DNA of 11,075 bases from Oscillospiraceae bacterium (GTDB lineage Bacteria; Bacillota_A; Clostridia; Oscillospirales; Oscillospiraceae). The stretch spans positions 1-11,075 of the forward strand of contig JAFYCC010000040.1 in the NCBI GenBank assembly GCA_017539885.1. Reading direction: 5' to 3'. Positions within the stretch are counted from its first letter, which is position 1; each line of letters opens with the position of its first letter. Position numbers and translations under genes: made by a program. The notes beneath the pieces are model-generated. The model searched no databases. It worked only from the letters and a program-made list of their open reading frames with translations, and was not told the origin of the DNA. Positions 1 through 6,226 of this stretch are shown here, in pieces.

Positions 1-429
1 CAGCATCCGAACATCAACGGCGTCAAGGAAGCAAGCGGCGATTTCTCCCTGTTTTCCAGGACTGTCGCACTCTGCGGCGATGATCTGAACATCTGGTCCG
101 GCAATGATGACAACACGGTTCCCATGATGGCGATGGGCGCCAAGGGCGTTATCTCCGTTGCCTCGAACATCGTTCCGCGCGTGGTCGCTGATCTGTGCGA
201 TCTCTGCCTTAAGAACGATTTCAAGGCTGCTACCGCCCTTTACTGCAAATATGCACAGCTCTTTGCCGACCTCTTTATCGAGGTCAATCCCATTCCCGTC
301 AAGACCGCTATGAATCTCATGGGTCTCGACGTAGGAAATCTGCGTCTGCCGCTCGTTGATATGGCACCTGCGAATCTTGAAAAACTGAAAGCCAGCATGA
401 CGAAGGTCGGTCTGGAGATCAAGGGCTAA
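1..429 (+). CDS. dapA: 4-hydroxy-tetrahydrodipicolinate synthase, C-terminal part (5' end outside window)
   Basis: DapA condenses pyruvate with aspartate-semialdehyde, the first committed step of lysine and diaminopimelate synthesis in the cytoplasm. Reading frame 1 is open from the first base and gives the last 142 residues; the family is usually about 290 long, so roughly the first half is missing. The GVKEASGD motif near the left edge carries the Schiff-base lysine that binds pyruvate (residue 9 of the visible part, bases 25-27). Further on are the WSGNDD segment and GAKGVISVASN, typical of the rear of the TIM barrel, and the C-terminal helical part with NPIPVKTAMNLMG. The gene ends in TAA at 427-429, 11 bases before dapB. 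The two genes therefore form a dapA-dapB unit of consecutive enzymes. The assignment is by recognised family motifs. Closely related aldolases such as N-acetylneuraminate lyase share the fold, but the dapB neighbour settles the role. Confidence 0.95.
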   Translation, partial: QHPNINGVKEASGDFSLFSRTVALCGDDLNIWSGNDDNTVPMMAMGAKGVISVASNIVPRVVADLCDLCLKNDFKAATALYCKYAQLFADLFIEVNPIPVKTAMNLMGLDVGNLRLPLVDMAPANLEKLKASMTKVGLEIKG

Positions 430-440
430 GGGATACGGAT

Positions 441-1220
441 ATGCAGAAAACTCGAGTGATCATTTCCGGCTGCAACGGCCGGATGGGACAGGTCATCACC
501 CGTATGTGCGCTGAAACTCAGGATTTGGAAGTCGTAGCAGGTTTTGATCTGAACACGGAAATGCGTAACGGGTATCCCGTATATGCAGATCCGATGGAAT
601 GCGGAATCAAGGCAGATGTACTGATTGACTTTTCCAACGCATCCATGCTTGACGTTCTGCTTCGTTACTGCATTCAGAACAAGCTTCCTGCTGTTATCTG
701 TACGACTGGTCATTCCGCCGAACAGCTTCAGTCTCTTCGGGATGCCTCCGCGAAGGTCGCGATGTTCCGAAGCGGCAATATGTCTCTCGGAATCAACCTG
801 CTAACGAACCTGCTCAAAAAGGCCGCGGCCGTTCTAGGAGACGGCTTTGACGTAGAAGTCATCGAAGCGCATCACCGCACCAAAGTCGATGCGCCGAGCG
901 GAACGGCGATTATGCTCGCGGATGCCGTGAAATCCGGTCTTCCTTACGAGCCTGAATATGTTTATGAGCGCCAGAGCGTACGCAGACAGCGCAGTAAACA
1001 GGAAATCGGGATCTCTTCCATACGCGGCGGCACAATCGTCGGTGAGCATGAGGTTCTCTTCTGCGGACAGGACGAGGTCATCTCGTTCCGGCACACCGCT
1101 TATTCCCGTGAGGTCTTTGCAAACGGAGCAGTTCGCGCTGCTCGGTTTCTTGCAGGTGTCGACAAGCCGGGTCTGTACGACATGAATGATGTCCTGTCAG
1201 AACTGCTATCAAAAGCGTAA
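441..1220 (+). CDS. dapB: 4-hydroxy-tetrahydrodipicolinate reductase
   Basis: DapB reduces the DapA product to tetrahydrodipicolinate with NAD(P)H in the diaminopimelate/lysine pathway. The 259-residue product has the usual family length. The N-terminal Rossmann domain begins with GCNGRMG (residues 10-16), followed by DFSNAS (63-68) and CTTGHS (87-92). The substrate domain has SGNMSLGINLL (111-121) and the family signature EAHHRTKVDAPSGT (142-155), with the catalytic His144/His145 pair and Lys148. It also has RGGTIVGEHEV (195-205). The ATG at 441 follows an AAGGGA ribosome binding site (428-433) that overlaps the dapA stop codon, so translation of the two genes may be linked. An intrinsic terminator lies directly downstream. 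No key residue is missing and nothing suggests transfer. Confidence 0.97.
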   Translation: MQKTRVIISGCNGRMGQVITRMCAETQDLEVVAGFDLNTEMRNGYPVYADPMECGIKADVLIDFSNASMLDVLLRYCIQNKLPAVICTTGHSAEQLQSLRDASAKVAMFRSGNMSLGINLLTNLLKKAAAVLGDGFDVEVIEAHHRTKVDAPSGTAIMLADAVKSGLPYEPEYVYERQSVRRQRSKQEIGISSIRGGTIVGEHEVLFCGQDEVISFRHTAYSREVFANGAVRAARFLAGVDKPGLYDMNDVLSELLSKA

Positions 1221-1232
1221 CGGCATAGCTCG

Positions 1233-1270
1233 AAACGGTACGATTCGATGATACGGGTCGTGCCGTTTTT
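1233..1270 (+). terminator. Rho-independent terminator of dapAB
   Basis: Bases 1233-1243 (AAACGGTACGA) pair with 1258-1268 (TCGTGCCGTTT) in an 11-bp stem with one T-G wobble pair. The loop is 14 bases. A run of five T (1266-1270) forms the end of the 3' arm. It starts 13 bases after the dapB stop codon and fits the end of the dapA-dapB transcript. An outer pairing of AACGGCA (1219-1225) with TGCCGTT (1261-1267) competes for the same 3' arm but is shorter. Confidence 0.75.
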
Positions 1271-1316
1271 ATTTGTTCGAATCAAATCTATCCTTATATG
1301 ATTCCATTATTCGTAC

Positions 1317-1345
1317 TTGTATTTCCTTATTAATAATGATATTAT
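1317..1345 (+). promoter_or_regulatory. Putative sigma-A type promoter of the MFS gene
   Basis: TTGTAT (1317-1322) and TATTAT (1340-1345) are separated by exactly 17 bases in an AT-rich stretch between the dapB terminator and the transporter gene. This would start transcription near base 1352 and leave a leader of about 75 bases. The spacer and -10 contain two AT-rich dyads: TTATTAATAA (1327-1336) and AATAAT-GAT-ATTATT (1332-1346). A weaker alternative, TTGTTC (1273-1278) with TATATG (1295-1300) at 16-base spacing, lies further upstream. An imperfect ATTTG...CAAAT dyad (1271-1287) overlaps that alternative. The call rests on consensus matching only. Confidence 0.45.
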
Positions 1346-1351
1346 TAACAA

Positions 1352-1386
1352 TGTTTCCGGGAAAGTTGACGATGATTCCCGAAACA
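1352..1386 (+). promoter_or_regulatory. Hairpin in the 5' leader of the MFS mRNA
   Basis: TGTTTCCGGGAA (1352-1363) pairs with TTCCCGAAACA (1376-1386) to give 11 base pairs with a single bulged C and a 12-base loop. No T-run follows, so it is not an intrinsic terminator. It sits at or very close to the 5' end predicted from the upstream promoter and ends 24 bases before the AAAGGAGA ribosome binding site at 1411-1418. A role in mRNA stabilisation or as a binding site for a regulator is possible. It matches no riboswitch class I can recognise. Confidence 0.45.
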
Positions 1387-1427
1387 ACCATAGAAAGCAA
1401 AATGAAGAGAAAAGGAGAGTTCAATCT

Positions 1428-2747
1428 ATGGAACAGAAAAAGGTCAGGAGCTTCGGCTTTCGCGGCTGGATGCTGATCCTGTACCAGTTCATCGCGTACC
1501 TTACTTACCAGTGCTTTACCCAGTATCCCCTTAACATTCTCGCTGAAATGTACGGCGGCGCGCAAAAGGTTTCCAGCATCTATTCCATCTGCGCTGTTGT
1601 TGGCATTTTGGTGCAGGTCGCCCTTGCCGGCGTCGTGTCCAGGATGAAGAGAATCAAGCTCTTCGGCTCGATCCTCGGCGCGATCACGCTCGTTCTTGCC
1701 TTCCTGGTTATGACGATTCCTGCCGGTCCCGTCTGGAATGTCGTCTACGCGCTGATCAACGTCATCGCTGTACTGTATGCCACATTCGCGCTCGGCATTC
1801 TGGTCGGTCAGTGGTTCCCCACCCGTAAGGGCGTCGTCATGGGTATTGCCACTCTGGCCTTCCCGATCGCCAACGGCCTGATCGGGCCTTTCGCATCCTC
1901 CGTGTTTTCCAAGGGCTTCCCGGATGTCACCGGTGCTTTCATTCCCTTCCTGATCGTTTCCGTTATCGGCTGGGTCATCGGTCTCATCTTTATCAAGGAC
2001 TATCCGGAAGAGTGCGGTGCCTTCCGTGACAATGACCGCAGCATGACTCCCGAAGTCGCGCGTGCGATCATGGAGCAGGAGATCGAGAACAAGAAGACCT
2101 CCGTCTGGACCTATCTGCACACGCTTTCCTGCAAGGAGTTCTGGTTCGGCACCATCTGCGTTGCGCTGCTGCTCAGCTGCTCCATCGGCCTGATGAGCCA
2201 GTCCAATGCGATCATTACCCATTACGAGAATCTGGATTACACCGTCGTCATGATGCTTATCATGGTCTTCGGCTGCATCGGAAGCTATGTGCTGGGCGTT
2301 CTTGACCAGAAGCTCGGAACCAGAAAGGCAATGATCATCTCCACAGTCCTTATGATCATCGGCGGTGTCCTCGGCATCGTCGACAATTCCACCACGCTGC
2401 TCATCTCCATGATCTTCGTGGCCATGTTCATGGGCGCCTCCTCCAACTTCGGCGTATCTGCCGCCGCGCAGTACTGGCGCCGCGAGGACTTCAGCCGCAT
2501 CTTTACTCTTTCGAGCCCCATCGGTTCAGCGATCGCTTCCGCTTCTCCTGTCGTTATCGCTTCCCTTCTGTTCGGCGAGACCGGCTATAAAGGCCACAGT
2601 GGCGCTTTCGTCTTCGTCGCTATCTGCGGTGTGATCGCTCTGGTCGTCATGCTCCTTTACAAGCCTGCCCACATCAAGGCAATGGATGACAAGTTCCGTG
2701 CCGCCGCCGGCAAGCCTCTGGACGACGAGCTGGTCGGCAGAAAGTAA
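1428..2747 (+). CDS. MFS transporter, 12 membrane segments, substrate unknown
   Basis: This 439-residue protein is a major facilitator superfamily carrier of the inner membrane. Hydrophobic segments fall at about residues 13-35, 50-72, 79-97, 102-125, 140-160 and 169-189, then after a charged central loop (190-235) at 237-258, 271-292, 299-317, 320-345, 360-381 and 392-411. That is the 6+6 MFS pattern. Basic residues follow TM2 (SRMKRIK, 71-77), and the matching loop of the second half reads GVLDQKLGTRK (290-300), a motif-A-like sequence. GQWFPTRKGVVMGIA (127-141) resembles anion or oxalate/formate-type MFS proteins. However, predicted TM8 and TM11 have no Arg or Lys like those OxlT uses for oxalate, so an oxalate role is not supported. 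The ATG at 1428 is chosen for its AAAGGAGA ribosome binding site (1411-1418). A longer frame from a TTG at 1317 would add 37 polar residues and run through the promoter region. It is a single-gene unit ending in a strong terminator. Confidence 0.9.
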   Translation: MEQKKVRSFGFRGWMLILYQFIAYLTYQCFTQYPLNILAEMYGGAQKVSSIYSICAVVGILVQVALAGVVSRMKRIKLFGSILGAITLVLAFLVMTIPAGPVWNVVYALINVIAVLYATFALGILVGQWFPTRKGVVMGIATLAFPIANGLIGPFASSVFSKGFPDVTGAFIPFLIVSVIGWVIGLIFIKDYPEECGAFRDNDRSMTPEVARAIMEQEIENKKTSVWTYLHTLSCKEFWFGTICVALLLSCSIGLMSQSNAIITHYENLDYTVVMMLIMVFGCIGSYVLGVLDQKLGTRKAMIISTVLMIIGGVLGIVDNSTTLLISMIFVAMFMGASSNFGVSAAAQYWRREDFSRIFTLSSPIGSAIASASPVVIASLLFGETGYKGHSGAFVFVAICGVIALVVMLLYKPAHIKAMDDKFRAAAGKPLDDELVGRK

Positions 2748-2760
2748 GACCGAGATTTCA

Positions 2761-2798
2761 TCAAAAAAAGACCGCCCGATTGGGCGGCCTTTTTTTGA
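2761..2798. terminator. Bidirectional intrinsic terminator
   Basis: The arms 2761-2777 (TCAAAAAAAGACCGCCC) and 2782-2798 are complementary over 17 bases with a single A-C mismatch, around a GATT loop. The GC-rich core is flanked by an A-run on the left and a T-run of seven on the right, so it works as an A/T-tailed hairpin in either direction. It lies between the stop of the plus-strand MFS gene (2747) and the end of the minus-strand oxidoreductase gamma gene (2804). It should end both converging transcripts. Confidence 0.88.
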
Positions 2799-2803
2799 TG
2801 GAT

Positions 2804-3340
2804 TCAGGCAATCGCTTCAGCACCGGCAGCCAAAGCTTTCTTGTTGATGTCAACAAGATGCGCTTTTTTCTTGCCCAGCTTGGCAGCGATGCAATCAAGC
2901 ACGCTTTCCACTTTAACACAAGGGTTCTTCGCAAGTAGAGCGCCGAGAATGACGACATTGGCGACCTGCGGACTTCCGAGTTTTTCAGCGATCTCATTAG
3001 CAGGGACATACATAACGTCAATGTCCGTACGGGTGGACTTCACATCGATCAGGCTGCTGTTTACGATCAGCAGACCGCCCGGGCGGACGGCGCTTTCGAA
3101 TTTGTCAAAGGACGGCCTGTTCATCGCGATCACGCAGCTGGCGCTTGTAATGACAGGAGAAGCAATCGGCTTATCTGAAATGCAGACGGAGCAGTTAGCC
3201 GTGCCGCCGCGCATCTCGGGACCGTAGGAGGGCAGCCAGGAGACATATTTTCCCTCGTTCATGCCCGCCTGCGCGAGAAACTGTCCGATTGTAAGCATGC
3301 CCTGTCCGCCGAAACCGGCGAAAAGATTCTGTTCCAGCAT
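2804..3340 (-). CDS. 2-oxoacid:ferredoxin oxidoreductase, gamma subunit
   Basis: The 178-residue product is the gamma chain of a four-subunit 2-oxoacid:ferredoxin oxidoreductase (VOR/KOR type), which oxidatively decarboxylates a 2-oxoacid to acyl-CoA while reducing ferredoxin. The N-terminus carries GFGGQG (residues 9-14), the hallmark of this chain. It is followed by PSYGPEMRGG (37-46) and NVVILGAL (128-135), all typical of the family, and the length is normal. The ATG at 3340 is one base downstream of the beta-subunit TGA (3342-3344) and is preceded by AAGGGGG (3350-3356), so it is preferred over a start ten codons upstream inside beta. It is the last gene of the operon, followed by the bidirectional terminator. 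The gamma chain does not fix the 2-oxoacid used. Confidence 0.92.
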   Translation of the reverse strand: MLEQNLFAGFGGQGMLTIGQFLAQAGMNEGKYVSWLPSYGPEMRGGTANCSVCISDKPIASPVITSASCVIAMNRPSFDKFESAVRPGGLLIVNSSLIDVKSTRTDIDVMYVPANEIAEKLGSPQVANVVILGALLAKNPCVKVESVLDCIAAKLGKKKAHLVDINKKALAAGAEAIA

Positions 3341-3341
3341 C

Positions 3342-4085
3342 TCAATTCGCCCCCTTGTCCTTGAATACACCCAGCGGATAATACGGGATCATGTTGTCCT
3401 CAAGCCACTTCATCGCTTCGACAGGACTGAGGCCCCAGTTCGTCGGGCAGGTGGAGAGCACTTCAATCAGGGAGAAGCCCTTCCCTTCCATCTGATACTC
3501 GAACGCCTTTTTGATTGCCTTTTTGGCTTTGATGATGTTTGCGTTGTTGTTGAGTGCGACGCGTTCGATATAGGCGCTGCCTTCGATCGTGGCGAGCATC
3601 TCACTGATCCGGATCGGCTTGCCGCACCAGGCTTCGTCTCGTCCGTAGGGCGATGTCGTGGTCTTCTGACCGACAAGCGTAGTCGGAGCCATCTGACCGC
3701 CGGTCATGCCGTAGATCGCATTATTTACAAAGATCGTCGTAATCTTTTCACCGCGGTGCGCTGCGTGGACAATCTCCGCAGTGCCGATGGACGCCAGGTC
3801 GCCATCGCCCTGATAAGTAAAGACGCAGGCATCAGGGCGTGCACGTTTCGCGCCGGTCGCCATTGCGGGTGCGCGTCCGTGTGCCGCCTCATACATATCG
3901 CAGTTGAAATACTTGTAAGCGAAAACAGAGCAGCCTACGGGCGCAATGCCGATGGTCTTCTCTCCGAGTCCAAGCTCGTCGATTGCTTCGGCGACTAGCC
4001 GGTGGATAACGCCATGAGTACAGCCGGGACAATAATGGAATTCTACGTCTGTAAGCAATTTCGTCTTTTCAAACACAACAGCCAT
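3342..4085 (-). CDS. 2-oxoacid:ferredoxin oxidoreductase, beta subunit (thiamine diphosphate binding)
   Basis: This 247-residue protein binds thiamine diphosphate, where the 2-oxoacid is decarboxylated. The TPP/Mg motif starts at GDGDLASIG (residues 93-101) and closes with NN at 121-122. CPGC (19-22) and Cys52 in [10 protein letters not shown] fit cluster-associated cysteines of the beta chain in this enzyme class. [16 protein letters not shown] (69-84) and [12 protein letters not shown] (125-136) are strongly typical of VOR/KOR beta chains. The ATG at 4085 is preceded by a strong GGGAGGA site (4094-4100) inside the end of the alpha gene, three bases after its TGA. The short length and separate subunits set it apart from single-chain pyruvate:ferredoxin oxidoreductase. 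The substrate is most likely 2-oxoisovalerate or 2-oxoglutarate; the sequence alone cannot decide. Confidence 0.93.
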   Translation of the reverse strand: MAVVFEKTKLLTDVEFHYCPGCTHGVIHRLVAEAIDELGLGEKTIGIAPVGCSVFAYKYFNCDMYEAAHGRAPAMATGAKRARPDACVFTYQGDGDLASIGTAEIVHAAHRGEKITTIFVNNAIYGMTGGQMAPTTLVGQKTTTSPYGRDEAWCGKPIRISEMLATIEGSAYIERVALNNNANIIKAKKAIKKAFEYQMEGKGFSLIEVLSTCPTNWGLSPVEAMKWLEDNMIPYYPLGVFKDKGAN

Positions 4086-4088
4086 GGC

Positions 4089-5165
4089 TCATTCCTCCCT
4101 CATCTTGCGAATGCGGGCCTTGATCTCGTCGACCGTCGGCAGCTGGCTGCCGGGATGGCCCAAAAACTCTGTCGGCTTCGCACCGCAGATGGCAAGCCGC
4201 ACGTCTTCAAGCATCTGTCCCGCGCTGAGCTCAACCGTGAGCGTGGCTTTAACGCTCGGAAGAAGCGCGGCGTCGCGCACAGCCTCTTCCGGAAACGGCC
4301 AGAGCGTGATCGGACGGACAAGACCGACGTTGATCCCTTCCTCCTTCAGCTCATCAATCGCGGCACGGCAGATACGGGAGATAGTGCCGTAGGCGTAAAT
4401 GACGAACTCCGCACCGTCGAGGTTGTAGGTCTCGAAACGTTTTTCCTTTTCCTTTACGCGCGCATATACAGCCTGCAGACGATTGTTAAGTGCCGTCAGC
4501 GCTTCTATTTCAATGTAAAGGGAGTTGATCACATGGCGCTTCTCGGGAGGATCGCCGACCTTGTAGCCGAGCGCCGCATAAGGCTTTTTCTCGGGATCGA
4601 CCACGTATTCCTTCATTTCGGGAAGCTCGACGGGTTCCATCATCTGACCGATGATGCCGTCCGCCATGATCATTGCGGGCATGCGGTATTCGTCCGCGAG
4701 ATCAAATGCAAGGCCCATGCAGTCAATGGCTTCCTGAACGCTCGAAGGCGCGAGCACGATCAGGTGGTAATCGCCGTGGCCGCCGCCCTTGGTCGCCTGG
4801 AAATAGTCGCCCTGGCTCGCCTGAATGCCGCCGAGTCCGGGACTGCCGCGCATGACGTTAATGATCACGCAGGGCAACTCGCTGCCTGCAATATAGCTGA
4901 TGCCTTCCTGTTTAAGAGAAATTCCGGGACTGGACGAGCTCGTCATTACGCGAACGCCCGTTCCCGCAGCACCATAGACCATGTTGATTGCTGCAACTTC
5001 GCTCTCAGCCTGAAGATAGCAGCCGCCGATCTCCGGCATGCGCGCGGACATGTATTCGGGCACCTCAGTTTGTGGCGTGATCGGATAACCGAAGAAGAAC
5101 CGGCAGCCTGCACGGATCGCAGCCTCGGCAATTGCCTCGTTGCCTTTCATCAGAATCTTTGCCAT
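4089..5165 (-). CDS. vorB: 2-oxoacid:ferredoxin oxidoreductase, alpha subunit (VorB-like)
   Basis: This 358-residue alpha chain supplies the pyrimidine-binding side of the thiamine site and closely resembles the family annotated as 3-methyl-2-oxobutanoate dehydrogenase subunit VorB. The N-terminal domain has GNEAIAEAAIRAG (residues 8-20), GYPITPQTEV (26-35) and QAESEVAAIN (52-61), then TSSSSPGISL (75-84) and RGSPGLGGIQASQGD (106-120). The C-terminal third holds the second domain, with AYGTISRICRAAIDEL and VRPITLWPFP. The ATG at 5165 follows GAGGGGGTG (5171-5179), which overlaps the stop codon of the ferredoxin gene upstream. The order delta-alpha-beta-gamma is known for VOR and KOR operons. 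The VorB name reflects overall likeness. KorA (2-oxoglutarate) is the main alternative, and vor is used here as a working name. Confidence 0.9.
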   Translation of the reverse strand: MAKILMKGNEAIAEAAIRAGCRFFFGYPITPQTEVPEYMSARMPEIGGCYLQAESEVAAINMVYGAAGTGVRVMTSSSSPGISLKQEGISYIAGSELPCVIINVMRGSPGLGGIQASQGDYFQATKGGGHGDYHLIVLAPSSVQEAIDCMGLAFDLADEYRMPAMIMADGIIGQMMEPVELPEMKEYVVDPEKKPYAALGYKVGDPPEKRHVINSLYIEIEALTALNNRLQAVYARVKEKEKRFETYNLDGAEFVIYAYGTISRICRAAIDELKEEGINVGLVRPITLWPFPEEAVRDAALLPSVKATLTVELSAGQMLEDVRLAICGAKPTEFLGHPGSQLPTVDEIKARIRKMREE

Positions 5166-5177
5166 ACGCTCACCCCC

Positions 5178-5387
5178 TCAATCTTTCTCGATCCGGATCA
5201 CGACGTCCGGGCACGTCCTTGCGCATGAAGCGCAGGCGATACATGCCTCAATATCCGTCATCGATGCCGGATGGTAGCCCTTCGTGTTCAGCTTGGCCTT
5301 ATTGATCTCCAGGATCTTTTTTGGACAAGCGCGCACGCAAAGGCCGCAGCCCTTGCAGAGCTCCTCGTTGATGGTCAGCCTTACCAT
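5178..5387 (-). CDS. 2x[4Fe-4S] ferredoxin, delta subunit of the 2-oxoacid oxidoreductase
   Basis: This small protein (69 residues) carries two C-x2-C-x2-C-x3-C-P motifs: Cys11, 14, 17 and 21, and Cys49, 52, 55 and 59. This is the signature of a two-cluster bacterial-type ferredoxin. As the first oxidoreductase gene of the operon it is expected to be the delta subunit, passing electrons from the catalytic chains to free ferredoxin. The ATG at 5387 is chosen because GAGG (5397-5400) lies nine bases upstream and the protein then starts directly before the first beta strand. A GTG five codons further upstream has no clear ribosome binding site. Its stop overlaps the ribosome binding site of the alpha gene, 12 bases before that start. 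Confidence 0.9.
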   Translation of the reverse strand: MVRLTINEELCKGCGLCVRACPKKILEINKAKLNTKGYHPASMTDIEACIACASCARTCPDVVIRIEKD

Positions 5388-5426
5388 TGTCTCCAACCTC
5401 ACTTTATGTCAATTCTGTTTGCGAAC

Positions 5427-6137
5427 TCAATTGTCCCTCAGAGCGCCGATGTAGCTTGCCCAGTCTCTGCGCATTCGGAATTGAAGCGGTACAAGCTTCC
5501 CGACGTAGCGCAGATCGTGTTTTCCGGATGAAAAGACATCCAGCAGACTTTTCTCACCCGTCGTATATACGACAGGGATGCCTGTCTTTTGTGAAACCGT
5601 GCGCAAAACTTCATATCCGTATTCCAGTTCATCCGGTGTGGTTTCCGCCTGCAGATTCGTATTGTTGATCAGCCCCGTTACTTTCAGTCGGGCATTGTTC
5701 TCCATGTCCGTCTGCAGCGCGAGAAGTTTTTCCGCTGTGCCAGACATTGGCCGCCTTGCATTCACGACGTGCAGAACTTCAAGCTGACCGGGCAGCAGCT
5801 CGGCAAAATTCTCATGAAAGCGTCCCAGCGCCGTCGCACCTGCAGGATCACCCCCGGCGTCGAATACGACAGTATCCCAATCCATGTGAAACGCACTTGC
5901 GACTTCGGCGGGAAGAGACAGGCTTTCCACATTCGTCATCACATAGTTCGGCGACACCATGCGAATGCCCGCGTCCTCGGCGAGTCCACGATACTCCGAC
6001 AGCCGGAAATAGGTGTTTACCATGTCAAGATCGATCAGTTCCGTTCTGCCGGTCTTGGCCGCGCGAAGTGCGAAATTAAGTGCCAATTCTGTCTTGCCGC
6101 TTCCGAAGTTGCCGATAAACACAAGTATCTTTTTCAT
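5427..6137 (-). CDS. P-loop ATPase of the CobQ/MinD-like class, function unknown
   Basis: The 236-residue product is a soluble nucleotide-binding protein. It starts with a beta strand and a Walker A loop, GNFGSGKTE (residues 9-17). A candidate switch or Walker B region, VFDAGGDPAG (91-100), follows, then HVVNARRP (123-130) and a GLINNTNL strand-loop (155-162). This arrangement fits the SIMIBI P-loop group (MinD, CobB, dethiobiotin-synthetase folds), but the deviant lysine of true MinD/ParA (KGGxGKT) is absent. There are no membrane segments and no cysteine motifs. The ATG at 6137 is supported by AAAGGTGG (6144-6151 on this strand) and by the promoter, whose predicted start near 6162 lies downstream of a possible earlier ATG at 6170. 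It is the first gene of the operon, 39 bases before the ferredoxin gene. A role in assembly, cofactor insertion or regulation of the oxidoreductase is inference only. Confidence 0.8.
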   Translation of the reverse strand: MKKILVFIGNFGSGKTELALNFALRAAKTGRTELIDLDMVNTYFRLSEYRGLAEDAGIRMVSPNYVMTNVESLSLPAEVASAFHMDWDTVVFDAGGDPAGATALGRFHENFAELLPGQLEVLHVVNARRPMSGTAEKLLALQTDMENNARLKVTGLINNTNLQAETTPDELEYGYEVLRTVSQKTGIPVVYTTGEKSLLDVFSSGKHDLRYVGKLVPLQFRMRRDWASYIGALRDN

Positions 6138-6168
6138 CGGCCGCCACCTTTCGAATCTATGTTCTTTC

Positions 6169-6197
6169 ATTTTAGCACTTTAAAGCGGCATCGTCAA
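6169..6197 (-). promoter_or_regulatory. Sigma-A type promoter of the ATPase-oxidoreductase operon
   Basis: On the minus strand TTGACG (6192-6197) and TAAAAT (6169-6174) are separated by exactly 17 bases. A TG dinucleotide one base before the -10 gives an extended -10 (TGCTAAAAT). Transcription would begin near 6162, about 25 bases before the ATPase ATG at 6137. The site lies in the 89-base gap after the pyrI stop codon, showing that the downstream genes can be expressed separately from the pyr operon. It is the best promoter match in the window. Confidence 0.65.
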
Positions 6198-6226
6198 TTA
6201 GGATACCTGACAAGAAAACGTGTGAA

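Noticed and set aside
1275..1283. GTTCGAATC, resembling a tRNA T-loop
   Set aside because: No acceptor, D or anticodon stem can be built around it, so it is a chance match.
1317..1427. N-terminal extension of the MFS protein from a TTG codon
   Set aside because: The extension encodes polar residues over the promoter -10 and leader hairpin. The ATG at 1428 has a strong ribosome binding site at normal distance.
1269..2222. Minus-strand open frame of 317 codons opposite the MFS gene
   Set aside because: The translation is a low-complexity mix rich in charged residues, complementary to membrane-segment codons. It runs across the terminator and promoter region and matches no known family.
3261..3998. 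Plus-strand open frame of 245 codons opposite the beta subunit gene
   Set aside because: It is a shadow of the beta subunit gene with no family motif in its translation.
4002..5228. Plus-strand open frame of 408 codons opposite the vorB-like gene
   Set aside because: It is antisense to genes with unmistakable family motifs, has no recognisable domain or ribosome binding site, and crosses two gene boundaries of the opposite strand.
5385..5412. TTGACA (5407-5412, minus strand) as a promoter for the ferredoxin gene
   Set aside because: At 16-18 base spacing there is no sequence resembling a -10 element, and the position would put the start inside the coding region.
6138..6170. Earlier ATG for the P-loop ATPase at 6170
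   Set aside because: It overlaps the -10 element and precedes the predicted transcription start near 6162. The ATG at 6137 has a good ribosome binding site and begins right at the first beta strand.
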